A stretch of DNA of 64,000 bases from Chryseolinea sp. H1M3-3 (GCF_029360725.1 NZ_JARKMY010000018.1:496001-560000); one strand, 5' to 3'. Shown: positions 25,801-34,636, counted from the first letter of the stretch. Numbers and translations are program-made. Notes: a model not told the origin generated them from the sequence alone.

Positions 25801-27472
25801 TGCCGACATCTTTAGTGAGATAGAGGGAACCATTTCAGGCGAATTCAAAATTGCCGGACATTTAGTCGCACCCGATATCAGCGGTGAAGGGAATGTAAAA
25901 GAAGCGCAGATCATGATCAATTATCTGCGAACAATGTACAGGTTCACGGGAAGTATCGGTTTGACGCCACAGTCTATTTATTTCAAAGATATCGAACTAA
26001 CGGATGCTTACCGGAATAAAGGAAAATTGAATGGCATGATTTCGCATCAAAACTTTGGCAGTATGGCCATAACGTTAGATGCGACATTTAGAAACCTCCA
26101 GGTATTGAACACAACCATCAAAGACAATGATCTCTTCTATGGACAAGCGTACGCGACGGGAGATGTGAAGTTGAGTGGGCCCTTATCCAATCTGAGAATA
26201 ACATCCAATGCCCGCACGGAACGAAATACCAGGGTCTATATTCCAATCGGCGGATTGTCGTCCGTGGACCGCAAGGACTTCATCTCGTTTGTTAATTTCA
26301 CAGACACTACCTTTATTAAAAAGGTTGAAAAAAGTGTTGACAAGAAAGTAAGCCTGACGGGGATTACCTTTGATCTTAATCTTGACGTAACCCCTGATGC
26401 ATATTGTGAAATTATTCTAGATGTAAAATCGGGTGATATCATCCGCGGGCGCGGAACGGGAGATTTAAAACTCCAAATCGATACCAAAGGCGAATTCAAT
26501 ATGTTTGGTCCTGTGGAATTTACCGAAGGCTGGTATAATTTTACGTTGTACAACATCATCAATAAGGAATTTGAAATTCAGAAAGGCAGCCGCATAACCT
26601 GGTACGGCGATCCCTACCAGGCGGTCGTCGATATCAATGCATCCTACAATCAACTTGCATCGTTGCTACCGATCATTACCAATCCCGACATTATAGCAAA
26701 TCCACCACCACCCGTACGACGCAAGTATCCTGTGCAGGTATTAATGAAGATGGATGGTCAAATGCTCGCTCCCAACATTAATTTCGAAATTGTCGCGCGG
26801 GATCTTCCACAAAATATCGCATCAGAATCCGGACCGGTAAACCTTGATTTAACATTTACGGCTTTCAAGAACCGGCTGGATGAACAGGAATTAAAGCGCC
26901 AGGTTTTTAGTTTGATCATCCTCAGAAGATTTACATCACTCGACCAATCTATTCAAGCGTCAGGCTCTGTGGTCAGCAGTCTGAGTGAACTGCTGTCCAA
27001 CCAACTGAGTGCCTGGATGAGCCAGGTAGACGAGAACCTTGAAATTGATGTGGACGTAGCATCGATGGACCAGGAGTCGTTTAATACCTTTCAGCTACGG
27101 TTCTCCTATACGTTTATGAATGGTCGTTTGCGTGTAACGGGAGATGGTACATTTAACAATACCAGCCAGAACCCCTCCGGAACACAGCCTAATCCTACGA
27201 CCGTCGCGGGCGATTGGACGGTTGAGTACAAACTAACAGCGGATGGAAAACTTCGTGTTAAAATGTATAGCCGTACCAATGTAAACCCAATATTAAGTTC
27301 GATCAATCAGCAAACAGCGATTACAACCGGCGCCAGCATTATCCACACGCAATCCTTCAACGAACTTCGCGATTTATTCCGTTCATCAAGAGAACGTAAT
27401 AAAAACAAAAACGAGCCTGCCAAAGTCGATGTCAATGCTGAGGCTTTAAAAGAAGAAGATGGGGGCGAGTAA
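22892..27472 (+). CDS. tamB: Translocation and assembly module TamB (DUF490) protein
   Basis: A 1526-residue protein anchored by one N-terminal membrane helix (about residues 13-33) with a long repetitive beta-rich periplasmic body and the DUF490/TamB domain in the last 450 residues. Such AsmA-like proteins form a hydrophobic groove bridging inner and outer membranes and carry phospholipids or help outer-membrane protein assembly. Typical motifs are VSVYDPANNQMIRAREI early and RGRGTGDLKLQIDTKGEFNM late. The upstream neighbour is divergent tsaD and not a TamA/Omp85 gene. The stop overlaps the DUF2279 gene by 14 bases. Confidence 0.92.
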   Translation: MNLQVIKNRIQKVLAYTITAVLFLLISAFLFLQIPPVQNYLIGKFLKDFTQVTGFRTTVESFQMLWFDRLELQNVSVYDPANNQMIRAREILVNFKLSQLWENKNVNIDGVFLDSAHVFVTKIDESDTSRDLNMNVFIYNINHGYSSGKGSKGNPPRINIGEAFVNRSQFTYVNQDRDSVSSGFDYNHFSLSVDEGQLSSFVILGDTTEFNVSTLIAQDLKSQFKVKQISTFFRVCQKSMEFVGLNVEAGESTVSDTVIFTYDRLPDLNDFVNKVNIHANLKRTLIYPKDLSFFIDGVDAIEQPFRVDGIFNGGVNNFKFTEMTVDIGKTHLLGSLAMDGLPNITETFMNINLKNSTVDPNDLSFLFNENTMTRLRPMGMLSMDGQFLGYTTDFVANGKFTGKLGQIDSDINFKVNEKNFDRSEYSGRLSLTNFDLGRYLKDTVTFQHVSMDGRVKGFGLTQHTADFQLNGKVTSIGIKGYNYKNINTNARLALERVNGFVEIDDPNLQFRGNGFVDLREGKSIIQVQASLDTAYLHNLKLTRDNIFISTQLNADIKGLSLDSLIGTADLKNFRIDYNDKSLSLETVSLNSQHRLNNRRLLLETSLADFEVTGDYYFSDLFNDIGMLSEEISLNLENDDRKTEYYYKNKTYKPKSYQAAINVTIKDIEPLMPLLGLDLKLSPNIQIEGNFTSGPTSIFQAFTEFDSLQYQNTLFLQSEVELTASKLSDSASVLGMLSFRSQNQSVGPHLKTENLLAEGIWNRSHIDFGLDANQVNQTNNVRLKGTVDFLSDSTKITMAPSALTLLEREWKFREGNFIKMKNSGWRFHDLALINNEQSITVSGIISENPAHLISLDVNALDLSLLNVLTNKKFVGTMDAALKLSNFYGDPSLENDIAIRNLNINEFLIGDVTGKNRWDTAQNKFNINLFIDRTQERILDLSGDYMPSREESPLDITANLKNANLKIAEPFLADIFSEIEGTISGEFKIAGHLVAPDISGEGNVKEAQIMINYLRTMYRFTGSIGLTPQSIYFKDIELTDAYRNKGKLNGMISHQNFGSMAITLDATFRNLQVLNTTIKDNDLFYGQAYATGDVKLSGPLSNLRITSNARTERNTRVYIPIGGLSSVDRKDFISFVNFTDTTFIKKVEKSVDKKVSLTGITFDLNLDVTPDAYCEIILDVKSGDIIRGRGTGDLKLQIDTKGEFNMFGPVEFTEGWYNFTLYNIINKEFEIQKGSRITWYGDPYQAVVDINASYNQLASLLPIITNPDIIANPPPPVRRKYPVQVLMKMDGQMLAPNINFEIVARDLPQNIASESGPVNLDLTFTAFKNRLDEQELKRQVFSLIILRRFTSLDQSIQASGSVVSSLSELLSNQLSAWMSQVDENLEIDVDVASMDQESFNTFQLRFSYTFMNGRLRVTGDGTFNNTSQNPSGTQPNPTTVAGDWTVEYKLTADGKLRVKMYSRTNVNPILSSINQQTAITTGASIIHTQSFNELRDLFRSSRERNKNKNEPAKVDVNAEALKEEDGGE

Positions 27473-28337
27473 GCGGTTCCTGATATTGATTTTTTTTCCA
27501 CTGCTTGGTTACAGTCAGGCTTTCGACTCCACCCTAACGATTAATAAAAAAAGACTTAGGGCCTTTACCATTGGCGGCACCGTTGCCTATGGCGCAACAC
27601 TCGCAGGACTAAGCTACCTTTGGTACTCCGATGCCGAGCGTCAATCTTTTCAATTCTTTAACGACAACCCGGAATGGAAGCAAGTCGATAAAGTCGGACA
27701 TTTCTTTTCAAGTTTTTATTTCAGCTATGGAACATCACGGGCATTGCAGTGGTGCAGGGTGCCTCCTGCGAAATCCGACTTGATCGGATCTTTGGTCGGA
27801 TTTGGTGTTATGCTTCCAATAGAAATACTGGACGGATTTTCCGATGCATATGGCGCGTCGACTGGTGACCTCATTGCGAATGCTGCAGGTTCCGCTTTTT
27901 TCTTTGGACAATCGCGGCTTTGGAATGAGATTCGCATCTATCCGAGATTTTCTTTTCACAGGACTAAATACGCGGAATTGCGTTCAGATCTATTGGGTAA
28001 TGATTTAACCAGTGAAATTCTCAAGGATTACAACGGTCAGACGTTCTGGCTATCTGTTGACATGGATAAGTTTCTTAAGTTTCCCAAATGGCTGAATTTT
28101 GCTGTGGGATATGGTGCCGAAGGTATGGTCTATGCACGAGATTATCAGAATACAAATGCAGGTTACCTCAGCCCCTATCGGCAGTATTACTTTTCAGTGG
28201 ATTTTGATCTCAGTGGAATCAAAACAAAATCAAAAGCTGTAAAAACTTTATTGTTTCTTGCCAACATGATTAAGATCCCTGCGCCTACCATTGAGTTCTC
28301 AAACAACTCCGTAAAATTCCGGGCCTTGTATTTTTAA
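27459..28337 (+). CDS. DUF2279 family exported protein
   Basis: A 292-residue protein with a signal peptide (residues 5-19, ILIFFPLLGYSQ). The DUF2279/YfiM-like core has WKQVDKVGHFFSSFYFSYG and EILDGFSDAYGASTGDL with conserved His and Asp residues, and resembles integral membrane or outer-membrane-associated proteins. It overlaps tamB by 14 bases, so it is coupled to tamB translation and may act in the same envelope process; this is inference from the gene order common in Cytophagales. Confidence 0.82.
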   Translation: MGASKRFLILIFFPLLGYSQAFDSTLTINKKRLRAFTIGGTVAYGATLAGLSYLWYSDAERQSFQFFNDNPEWKQVDKVGHFFSSFYFSYGTSRALQWCRVPPAKSDLIGSLVGFGVMLPIEILDGFSDAYGASTGDLIANAAGSAFFFGQSRLWNEIRIYPRFSFHRTKYAELRSDLLGNDLTSEILKDYNGQTFWLSVDMDKFLKFPKWLNFAVGYGAEGMVYARDYQNTNAGYLSPYRQYYFSVDFDLSGIKTKSKAVKTLLFLANMIKIPAPTIEFSNNSVKFRALYF

Positions 28338-28414
28338 ACAAAAATTAAAACAATCCATAGTAACCACAGATACATGTAAATGCTTAAATTCCATTCCCTT
28401 AAACCAATTTTTTT

Positions 28415-28813
28415 ATGGACGTCATGCAGTACCTCGAGCAATATGCACAACAAATCGGAGGACAATTTACAGATTACGATAGCGGCAAATCTGTTGTGGT
28501 AATACCTATCAGTGGTAGCCGATATCAGACGGTACTTGCTGTGAAACAAACAAGTCCGGTTTCAGGGAGAGATCAAGCCATTTTTACTTCCAAAGTTTGT
28601 GAATATACACCAGCCCTTGACCTTAAAGCCCTGCTGGAAAAAAATGCAGACTTCGATTACAGCAAATTTGTTCTGGTCGAAGGATATCTGAAAGTAGAAG
28701 CCTCTTGCCTGACCTCAACTGCCTCACAAGATCAGGTTAAAGAAATGGTGCAGGAAGTAGCAAAGCTTGCAGACTTTTATGAGTTGAAGCTCACTGGAAA
28801 GGATATCCATTAA
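28415..28813 (+). CDS. Hypothetical protein, 132 residues
   Basis: I do not recognise a named family. The protein is soluble and acidic, with an N-terminal helix (YLEQYAQQIGGQF), a series of strands (KSVVVIPI, YQTVLAVKQT, QAIFTSKVCEY), then FVLVEGYLKVEASC and a C-terminal helix. The pattern of an alpha-beta fold with helices at both ends resembles the YbjN or type III chaperone fold, but this is only a visual impression. It begins 77 bases after the DUF2279 gene. Confidence 0.6.
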   Translation: MDVMQYLEQYAQQIGGQFTDYDSGKSVVVIPISGSRYQTVLAVKQTSPVSGRDQAIFTSKVCEYTPALDLKALLEKNADFDYSKFVLVEGYLKVEASCLTSTASQDQVKEMVQEVAKLADFYELKLTGKDIH

Positions 28814-28974
28814 TAATCAGTACGTTCTTCAGTGCAAAGCTTACGAATCAGCATCGCCTGCGCGCCGCTTTTCCTTCGCCCGAATAAAATCAAAAATTTG
28901 TTCTCTACGCTGCCGAATAAATACAGATTGTTGGTGGCGTGCGGGTATGATCAATAAAAAACCTTCGCTCGCTA

Positions 28975-29784
28975 CTATAATGATTCGGTGGGTGTCTTGC
29001 CGAACCTTTTCTTAAAAGAATGTGAGAAATGAGAGAGGCTTTCAAATCCTAAGTCCAGATAGATTGCGGATGGCTTCTTATTCTTTTTTTCAATTAGATA
29101 GTGCGCCTCCGTTAGTCGTTTTTCCTGCAGCCATTGCCTTGGTGATACACCAAATTTTTTTTGAAAGTCACGCTTAAACCCCGCAAGGCTTCTCCCCGTG
29201 AGGTACGCAAATTTTTCGACCGGAATATTGAAATGAAAATTGCTGAGCATGAATCTTTCCAAATCTATTTTGTAGGGATCTGAGAAATCGAATAAAACTT
29301 CCTTGAGTGCGGGCATTGTATTGAGGAGTAATTGTACCACCTCTTTTACTTTCAGCATGCCTAGCGCATCCGTTATTTTTCCTTCGGGATGTTGCACATA
29401 GGGAATGATGGATTGAAAAAAGCCACGCAGAAAATCGTTTCCTGGAATAAGTATATTGGGGGGACCGCTGTATTTTCCCGCTGTTTCTATTTTCTCCTCC
29501 AAGGCAATTGTTCTGAGCATGTCTTCTTGCAGGCAAATGACAATCGTTTGGTAATCCTCACCATCAAGAGGCGTCTTGGTGATTTCTCCTAATTGATTTT
29601 TTCGGATCAGCAACATCTCACCCTGCTTCATGGAAATATGTTGGTTCGCTGTCTCCAGTGTAAAACAACCGGACACCTGTAGTACCAGGGTATTATGATT
29701 AAAAAATCCCACTTTCTCTTTTCGCATAGACGAGAAATAAGAGTAAAAGAGCACACCGGGGATTATTTCAGTTGGATTCGTCAC
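28975..29784 (-). CDS. AraC family transcriptional regulator
   Basis: 269 residues beginning at GTG. The N-terminal part (1-150) is a cupin-like effector domain of the AraC_N type. The C-terminal part has two helix-turn-helices: FAYLTGRSLAGFKRDFQKKFG with the following PRQWLQEKRL, and AIYLDLGFESLSHFSHSFKKRFG described by its LGFESLSHFS core. It is followed upstream on the same strand by an aldo/keto reductase gene 40 bases away, which it probably controls. The effector is unknown. Confidence 0.9.
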   Translation of the reverse strand: MTNPTEIIPGVLFYSYFSSMRKEKVGFFNHNTLVLQVSGCFTLETANQHISMKQGEMLLIRKNQLGEITKTPLDGEDYQTIVICLQEDMLRTIALEEKIETAGKYSGPPNILIPGNDFLRGFFQSIIPYVQHPEGKITDALGMLKVKEVVQLLLNTMPALKEVLFDFSDPYKIDLERFMLSNFHFNIPVEKFAYLTGRSLAGFKRDFQKKFGVSPRQWLQEKRLTEAHYLIEKKNKKPSAIYLDLGFESLSHFSHSFKKRFGKTPTESL

Positions 29785-29823
29785 CGCGTAAAGTTATAAA
29801 AAACTTAGTTCAACAAATATCCA

Positions 29824-30804
29824 TTATCTCTGAAGATACGTGCTGCCAACTATTGCACCAGGCGAAAAATGAGAAGTTAAGGCATTCATCTCCTCAGCAG
29901 TGAAGACGATTTCCATAGCTTGAATATTTTCTGGCAGCCGTGATCTTTTGCTCATGCTTACCAATGGCATGATATCATCCCCCTGTGAATTTACCCAGGC
30001 AATCGCAAGTTGTGCTGGAGTATATCCTTTTTCCTTTGCCATTTTCTTGAGCACTTCAACTTTCTCCAGGTTCTTTATCAGATTCGCTCCCTGAAAACGC
30101 GAGAAGTGATTTTGGTAGTCATCTGCCGCAAGGGGAGCTTTCATCTCACCAGTCAATAATCCTTCTGCAGTATTGGCAAAGGCTACAACTCCAATACCCA
30201 GTTCTTTTGCCGTCGGCAGCAGGTCGGTTTCGATCTGTCGGTCGGCCAACGAATAGCCTATCTCCAATGCTGTTACAGGATGAACGCTATGGGCTTTGCG
30301 AAGTTGGTCTGCGGTAACCTCCGACACGCCAAGGTATCGTACCTTCCCTTCCTGGACGAGGTCAGCAACAGTTCCAATCACATCTTCAACGGGAACACTG
30401 TTATCCAGTCTGCACGGTTGATAAAGGTCAATGGTGTCTATACCCAACCTAACTAAGGAATAGCTGATAAAATTCTTAATCGCTATCGGACGAAGGTCCA
30501 AACCAACCCATTGACCATTGTAAAAAATCCCACCAAATTTCACACTAATGAATGCATCTTTTCTCCTGTCTTTGATCGCTTTACCTACAAGAAGTTCGTT
30601 ATGACCGTTACCATAAAAGTCCCCTGTGTTCAGGAAGTTGATGCCATGATCCAGTGCCATCTGAATGGTAGCGACACTTTCATTTTCGTCCTTGCCTGGC
30701 CCTCCCCACACGGACGACATGCGCATACAGCCTAATCCTAGTTTGGAAACGAGTGGGCCATTTTTGCCAAGTGATATGTTTGTTATTCCTGTTATTGTTT
30801 TCAT
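29824..30804 (-). CDS. Aldo/keto reductase
   Basis: 326 residues of the NADPH-dependent AKR barrel. The catalytic Asp and Tyr are in NTGDFYGNGHNE and Lys in ISVKFGG. The fourth residue, normally His in DLYYQHR, is Cys here (DLYQPCRLD), a replacement known in some AKR branches that usually lowers reduction of carbonyls. The start is ATG 30804; the GTG at 30831 adds nine unrelated residues. It is transcribed toward the AraC gene, and both lie on the minus strand. Substrate unknown. Confidence 0.88.
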   Translation of the reverse strand: MKTITGITNISLGKNGPLVSKLGLGCMRMSSVWGGPGKDENESVATIQMALDHGINFLNTGDFYGNGHNELLVGKAIKDRRKDAFISVKFGGIFYNGQWVGLDLRPIAIKNFISYSLVRLGIDTIDLYQPCRLDNSVPVEDVIGTVADLVQEGKVRYLGVSEVTADQLRKAHSVHPVTALEIGYSLADRQIETDLLPTAKELGIGVVAFANTAEGLLTGEMKAPLAADDYQNHFSRFQGANLIKNLEKVEVLKKMAKEKGYTPAQLAIAWVNSQGDDIMPLVSMSKRSRLPENIQAMEIVFTAEEMNALTSHFSPGAIVGSTYLQR

Positions 30805-31044
30805 AGCTGTTATTTGTTGAATTAACAGCACAAAGAACAGGGATTGTGCCCCGTGGCAGATTTCTTCAATAGCTCAATTTGCTTGTCTGCACAGCTCAGT
30901 CCACGCGGAGAAAAATTGATTCAACGTTTAGCAACGTGAACTCAGTTTGGTTACGAACGGTTTCTATGTCAATGGTGGCGAATGCCAATGAAGCCTGTTT
31001 TTTGAATCTGCAAAATCACTTATTACATATTGCTCATTAACGGT

Positions 31045-31052
31045 TAACTTTG
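31045..31052 (+). promoter_or_regulatory. -7 box (TAACTTTG) for rnpB
   Basis: TAACTTTG matches TAnnTTTG and ends just before the P1 stem of RNase P RNA at 31054. This fixes the 5' end of the RNA to within a few bases. Confidence 0.55.
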
Positions 31053-31053
31053 C

Positions 31054-31456
31054 AATGCAAGCCGCCTTATCGCTCTGCCGCTCTTCACCGGGCACAGGGA
31101 GGAAAGTCCGGGCAACATAGGGCAGCGTACTTCCTAACGGGAAGGTAGTCACGCCTCAAGGCACGGCTAACAGAAAGTGCCACAGAAAACAAACTACCAA
31201 TCCGCCAACGGCGGATGGAAAAGGTGAAAAGGTGAGGTAAGAGCTCACCGCCCTGGTAGCGATATCAGGGGCATGGTAAACCTTACGCGTTGAAAGGTCA
31301 AATAGGTTACGTCCACGAAAGTGGTTAGCGGCTCGTTAACAAAAAAGGCGTAACGGGTAGACTGATTGAGTCAGGTCAGTGATGGCTTGACCAGATAAAT
31401 GATAAGGGTTGTCCGCCTTGGCGGACAAAACAGAACCCGGCTTATAAGCTTGCATT
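31054..31456 (+). ncRNA. rnpB: RNase P RNA, class A
   Basis: The catalytic RNA of RNase P that matures the 5' ends of tRNAs. The universally conserved 5' segment GAGGAAAGTCCGGGC is near 31101 and the 3' partner ACAGAACCCGGCTTAT near 31430. AATGCAAGC (31054-31062) pairs perfectly with GCTTGCATT (31448-31456) as P1. The internal GGCACGGCTAACAGAAAGTGCCAC helix region and the GCGGATGGAAAAGGTG segment fit the class A core. A -7 box precedes it and a strong terminator follows. Confidence 0.96.
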
Positions 31457-31467
31457 TTTATTAAAAG

Positions 31468-31507
31468 CCTGTCAGCTTTAGAAAGCTGGCAGGTTTATTT
31501 ATTTTTA
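31468..31507 (+). terminator. Terminator of rnpB
   Basis: CCTGTCAGCTTT (31468-31479) pairs with AAAGCTGGCAGG (31482-31493), one G-T pair included, and is followed by TTTATTTATTTTT. It separates rnpB from the response-regulator gene. Confidence 0.9.
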
Positions 31508-31526
31508 GCGATTAACCAATAAATAC

Positions 31527-32678
31527 ATGTCAAAAATTCTCATCATCGAAGATGATAACAAGATACGGTCTATTCTGAAAGAGATACTGGAAGAGAAGAA
31601 CCACGAAGTGGATGATGCTGCTGACGGCGTTGAAGGGTTGAAGAAGCTTGAACAAGGAATGTTTGACCTTTGTCTTTGCGACATCAAGATGCCCAAAATG
31701 GATGGCATGGAAGTTCTTGAAAAATCAAAAGACGCCGAGATAGGAACAAACTTCATCATGATCTCAGCGCACGGCACCATTGATGTGGCTGTCGAGGCTG
31801 TAAAAAAAGGAGCCTTCGATTTCCTTCAGAAACCATTTGATTTAGGACGACTTGAAATAACCCTTCGTAATGCGCTCGACAAATCGATCCTGCAACGCGA
31901 AACCAAAACCTTAAAGAAGAAGATCTCGAAAAAGAATGAAATGGTAGGTGAGTCGGAGGCAATCAGTCAAGTGAAAGAGATGATTGAGAAGGTTGCACCC
32001 ACAGATGCCCGTGTTTTGGTGACGGGCCCCAACGGTTCTGGCAAGGAACTGGTAGCACGGTGGATTCATGAAAGCAGCAAACGTGCGAACGGCCCATTGG
32101 TTGAAGTCAACTGTGCGGCTATACCTTCGGAACTGATAGAAAGCGAACTCTTTGGACACGAGAAAGGCTCGTTCACCTCTGCCATAAAACAACGGCTCGG
32201 AAAGTTTGAATTGGCGGAAGGCGGTACGCTTTTTCTTGATGAAATAGGAGACATGAGTTTGTCTGCACAAGCAAAAGTGTTGCGGGCTTTACAGGAAAAC
32301 AAAATTACGCGCGTAGGCGGCGACAAAGAAATTCCGGTTCACGTACGCATCGTGGCGGCGACAAATAAAGACCTTCGAAAAGAAATAGAAGAAAATAAAT
32401 TTCGCGAAGATTTATATCACCGCTTAAGTGTCATTGTTATTAAAGTACCATCCCTCAACGATCGCAAAGAAGATATTCCATTATTAACCGAAAAGTTCCT
32501 TGAGGATATCGCTGAAGAATATGGCGCAAAGAAAAAAAGCATCGCGCCCAAAGCCCTTGAGGCATTAAAGAATTACAACTGGACGGGTAACATTCGTGAA
32601 TTAAGAAATGTGATTGAGCGTCTCGTGATCATGAGCGCAGGGGATATTACCGAAGAAGACGTGAAGAAATATCTGTAA
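31527..32678 (+). CDS. NtrC-type sigma-54 activator lacking the DNA-binding domain
   Basis: 383 residues: an intact receiver domain (1-120) with Asp9, Asp10, phospho-acceptor Asp52 and Lys, and a complete AAA+ sigma-54 activation domain (about 140-360) with GPNGSGKE as Walker A and GGTLFLDEIGDMS as Walker B. The sigma-54 contact loop reads GSFTSA where the consensus is GAFTGA. The protein ends at DITEEDVKKYL, directly after the AAA+ lid, so the usual Fis-type helix-turn-helix is absent. I have seen this form in other Bacteroidota. No histidine kinase gene is adjacent. rpoN lies 3.3 kb away. Confidence 0.92.
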   Translation: MSKILIIEDDNKIRSILKEILEEKNHEVDDAADGVEGLKKLEQGMFDLCLCDIKMPKMDGMEVLEKSKDAEIGTNFIMISAHGTIDVAVEAVKKGAFDFLQKPFDLGRLEITLRNALDKSILQRETKTLKKKISKKNEMVGESEAISQVKEMIEKVAPTDARVLVTGPNGSGKELVARWIHESSKRANGPLVEVNCAAIPSELIESELFGHEKGSFTSAIKQRLGKFELAEGGTLFLDEIGDMSLSAQAKVLRALQENKITRVGGDKEIPVHVRIVAATNKDLRKEIEENKFREDLYHRLSVIVIKVPSLNDRKEDIPLLTEKFLEDIAEEYGAKKKSIAPKALEALKNYNWTGNIRELRNVIERLVIMSAGDITEEDVKKYL

Positions 32679-32716
32679 ACTCGTTTCTAAATTATGTTCA
32701 AAGCGACAGGCAAACT

Positions 32717-32734
32717 CAGCGTTTCGAAGCGCTG
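32717..32734. repeat. Near-perfect 18-base palindrome after the sigma-54 activator gene
   Basis: CAGCGTTTCGAAGCGCTG is palindromic apart from one T-G pair. It lies 38 bases after the stop codon and could be a hairpin or a protein-binding site; no T run follows. Confidence 0.4.
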
Positions 32735-32801
32735 GATTGTCATGTGCATGAACGTTAACATTAACTCGCCGCTATTTTTTTAAAACTTTTACATATCAAC
32801 T

Positions 32802-33245
32802 ATGGATAAAATAATTTGGATTGCTTTAGCACTTCTCTCGGGGGCATTTCTACCCATTCAGGCAGGCCTAAATACGAAATTAGGAAAAGCACTGGCAAGT
32901 CCTGTTTACGCTTCGATGTTCTCTTTCATCGTTGGAGCAGCAGGATTGATCACTTATATTATATTAACACGCCAAACCATTTCATGGGCGGGCATAAAAG
33001 ACGCTCCTGGTTATGTTTGGATCGGTGGTTTGTTAGGCGCGTTTTATGTTACCGTCATTATTTTAGCTTTTCCGAAATTAGGACCAGGATTAACTTTTGG
33101 TTTGGTGGTAGCCGGACAAATGACAGTTTCAATTTTGCTGGAACATTTCAATATACTGGTTGCTCAGCAAAATTCAATTAGCTTCATGAAAGTATTAGGC
33201 GTATTGCTTGTCGTTGCCGGGGTAATAATTATCAGGCAATTCTGA
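32802..33245 (+). CDS. DMT-type transporter, YdcZ/DUF606 family
   Basis: 147 residues with about five membrane helices and the half-size architecture of the DUF606 family: LALLSGAFLPIQAGLNTKLG at the start, VYASMFSFIVGA, and a tail with GVLLVVAGVIIIRQF. Members are half-length drug/metabolite-type transporters that must dimerise. The substrate is unknown. It is a single plus-strand gene that converges on the SBF-like transporter, 18 bases apart. Confidence 0.85.
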   Translation: MDKIIWIALALLSGAFLPIQAGLNTKLGKALASPVYASMFSFIVGAAGLITYIILTRQTISWAGIKDAPGYVWIGGLLGAFYVTVIILAFPKLGPGLTFGLVVAGQMTVSILLEHFNILVAQQNSISFMKVLGVLLVVAGVIIIRQF

Positions 33246-33263
33246 AAGGGATTTTTAAAAACG

Positions 33264-34259
33264 TTAAGATACATTCCGTGCGAGCCGTTGTGCGAGTATA
33301 CTTCCTGCAAGCAGCTGAAGTGCATGGTATAACATGAGCGGTAAAAGCACAATTCCAAATGCCGCTGCTCCAGGAAAAAGAACTTGTCCCATAACAGCGC
33401 CTTGCACGAGTGACTTTTTCGAGCCGCAGAAAATCACTGTAATGCGGTCTTCGCGACTAAGCCCTAACCAAACCGCAAGTAGCTGCATGAGCAACAGCAT
33501 GATAAAGAAAAGTCCGAGCATGAACGCAGCGAGGATTGCCACCTCCGCAAACGAATATCCTTCAAACATGCGATTTAAAAAAGAATCACAAAATGCCCGG
33601 AATACAATCAACAAGATGATGGCCTGATCAAAGTAGCGCAATTGATTTTTAAAACGTTCTGCCAGAAACCCCATACGACGATGGAGTAAAAGGCCAGCGA
33701 TAACAGGAAGCAAAACCTGGAGACAAAGGTTTACAATTACACCGGAGAGGTCGCTGATGGGAAGAGCGCTACTGCTCACAAAGAGATTCATCCATAGTGG
33801 CGTGAGGAATATTCCAAGAAGGCTTGACACACTCGCATTAAAAATTGCTGCTGAGATATTCCCACCGGAAATCGAAACCATTACAACAGAAGAAGAAACT
33901 GTAGAAGGCAGCACAGCGAGATAAAACACACCAAGCCACAATAAGTCGGACTCTGCAGTGTAAAATATGCCGCGAAGAAAAAGAATCAAAAGCGGAAAGA
34001 TCAGAAACGTCGTAGCTTGAATAAGGATATGCATTTTCCAGTGGCCAAGACTGCTGCGCAATTTCGCTGGATCAAGCTTGAGACCATAAAAGAAAAAAAT
34101 TAAGGTTACGCCAATGTTGCCAACTTGCCTGAGGTGCAACGGGCTGCTGGTACTCCCGGCTTCAGGATAGAGCCATGCAAGACCAACCATAGCAACCATC
34201 AATATAAAGAAACCATTTATGCCGGCGCGGCCTAACAATGAGATCAGTTTGTGCATCAT
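33264..34259 (-). CDS. SBF-like transporter (SLC10A7/bile acid:sodium symporter family)
   Basis: 331 residues with about ten membrane helices. The SBF-like signatures are GNIGVTLIFFFYGLKLDP near residue 48, LPSTVSSSVVMVSISGGN in the middle and FCGSKKSLVQGAVMG near the end, which place it with the SLC10A7/Rch1 branch (PF13593) and not with classic bile-acid carriers. Transport of an organic anion is assumed. A second ATG overlaps the first; ATG 34259 was kept. Confidence 0.85.
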   Translation of the reverse strand: MMHKLISLLGRAGINGFFILMVAMVGLAWLYPEAGSTSSPLHLRQVGNIGVTLIFFFYGLKLDPAKLRSSLGHWKMHILIQATTFLIFPLLILFLRGIFYTAESDLLWLGVFYLAVLPSTVSSSVVMVSISGGNISAAIFNASVSSLLGIFLTPLWMNLFVSSSALPISDLSGVIVNLCLQVLLPVIAGLLLHRRMGFLAERFKNQLRYFDQAIILLIVFRAFCDSFLNRMFEGYSFAEVAILAAFMLGLFFIMLLLMQLLAVWLGLSREDRITVIFCGSKKSLVQGAVMGQVLFPGAAAFGIVLLPLMLYHALQLLAGSILAQRLARNVS

Positions 34260-34636
34260 CCGGCCGGCAAACTATGACTGTTGCAATCAGTTTCCAAGTT
34301 TCTTTTCGCAGTTGATCGACACCTCTGAAGAAGTTATCATAAGCCATCCCTTGGGATAACTAGGGCCCGTTTCGTACGGCAAATCAAACAATGCACTTTA
34401 CAAGCCCTGAACAATTCTACCACGAATGTATAACGGGTAGGAAACCTATTCGATTAAATAATGATTGAAAAAACCGATCGGTAGAAACCGTAAAAAGAAC
34501 GTCGCTGACAGCATTTTTGCATCAGATGACGGTAAAAGTTCCTACACTCTTATTACACATTCTTTATTACCTTCTTATTGATTTTGATGCGAACGGCGGG
34601 CTTACTATATTAGACAACCATTATAAAAACACGTTT
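34260..34636. other. Intergenic region with small palindromes
   Basis: 377 bases without a credible gene. It holds ATCCCTTGGGAT at 34346-34357 inside a wider pair of AGTTATC and GATAACT, and ACCGATCGGT at 34473-34482. These may be regulator sites for one of the divergent genes. Confidence 0.45.
34473..34482. promoter_or_regulatory. Short palindrome ACCGATCGGT
   Basis: A perfect 10-base palindrome of the ACCG...CGGT type recognised by many TetR-family repressors. It resembles the core of the palindrome at 11282-11305, but the spacing differs and the match may be accidental. Confidence 0.25.

Noticed and set aside
28845-29000. Open minus-strand frame of about 45 codons ending near the AraC stop
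   Set aside because: It contains only TTG as possible start, overlaps the AraC gene, and has no known match. It might be a remnant, but nothing supports this.
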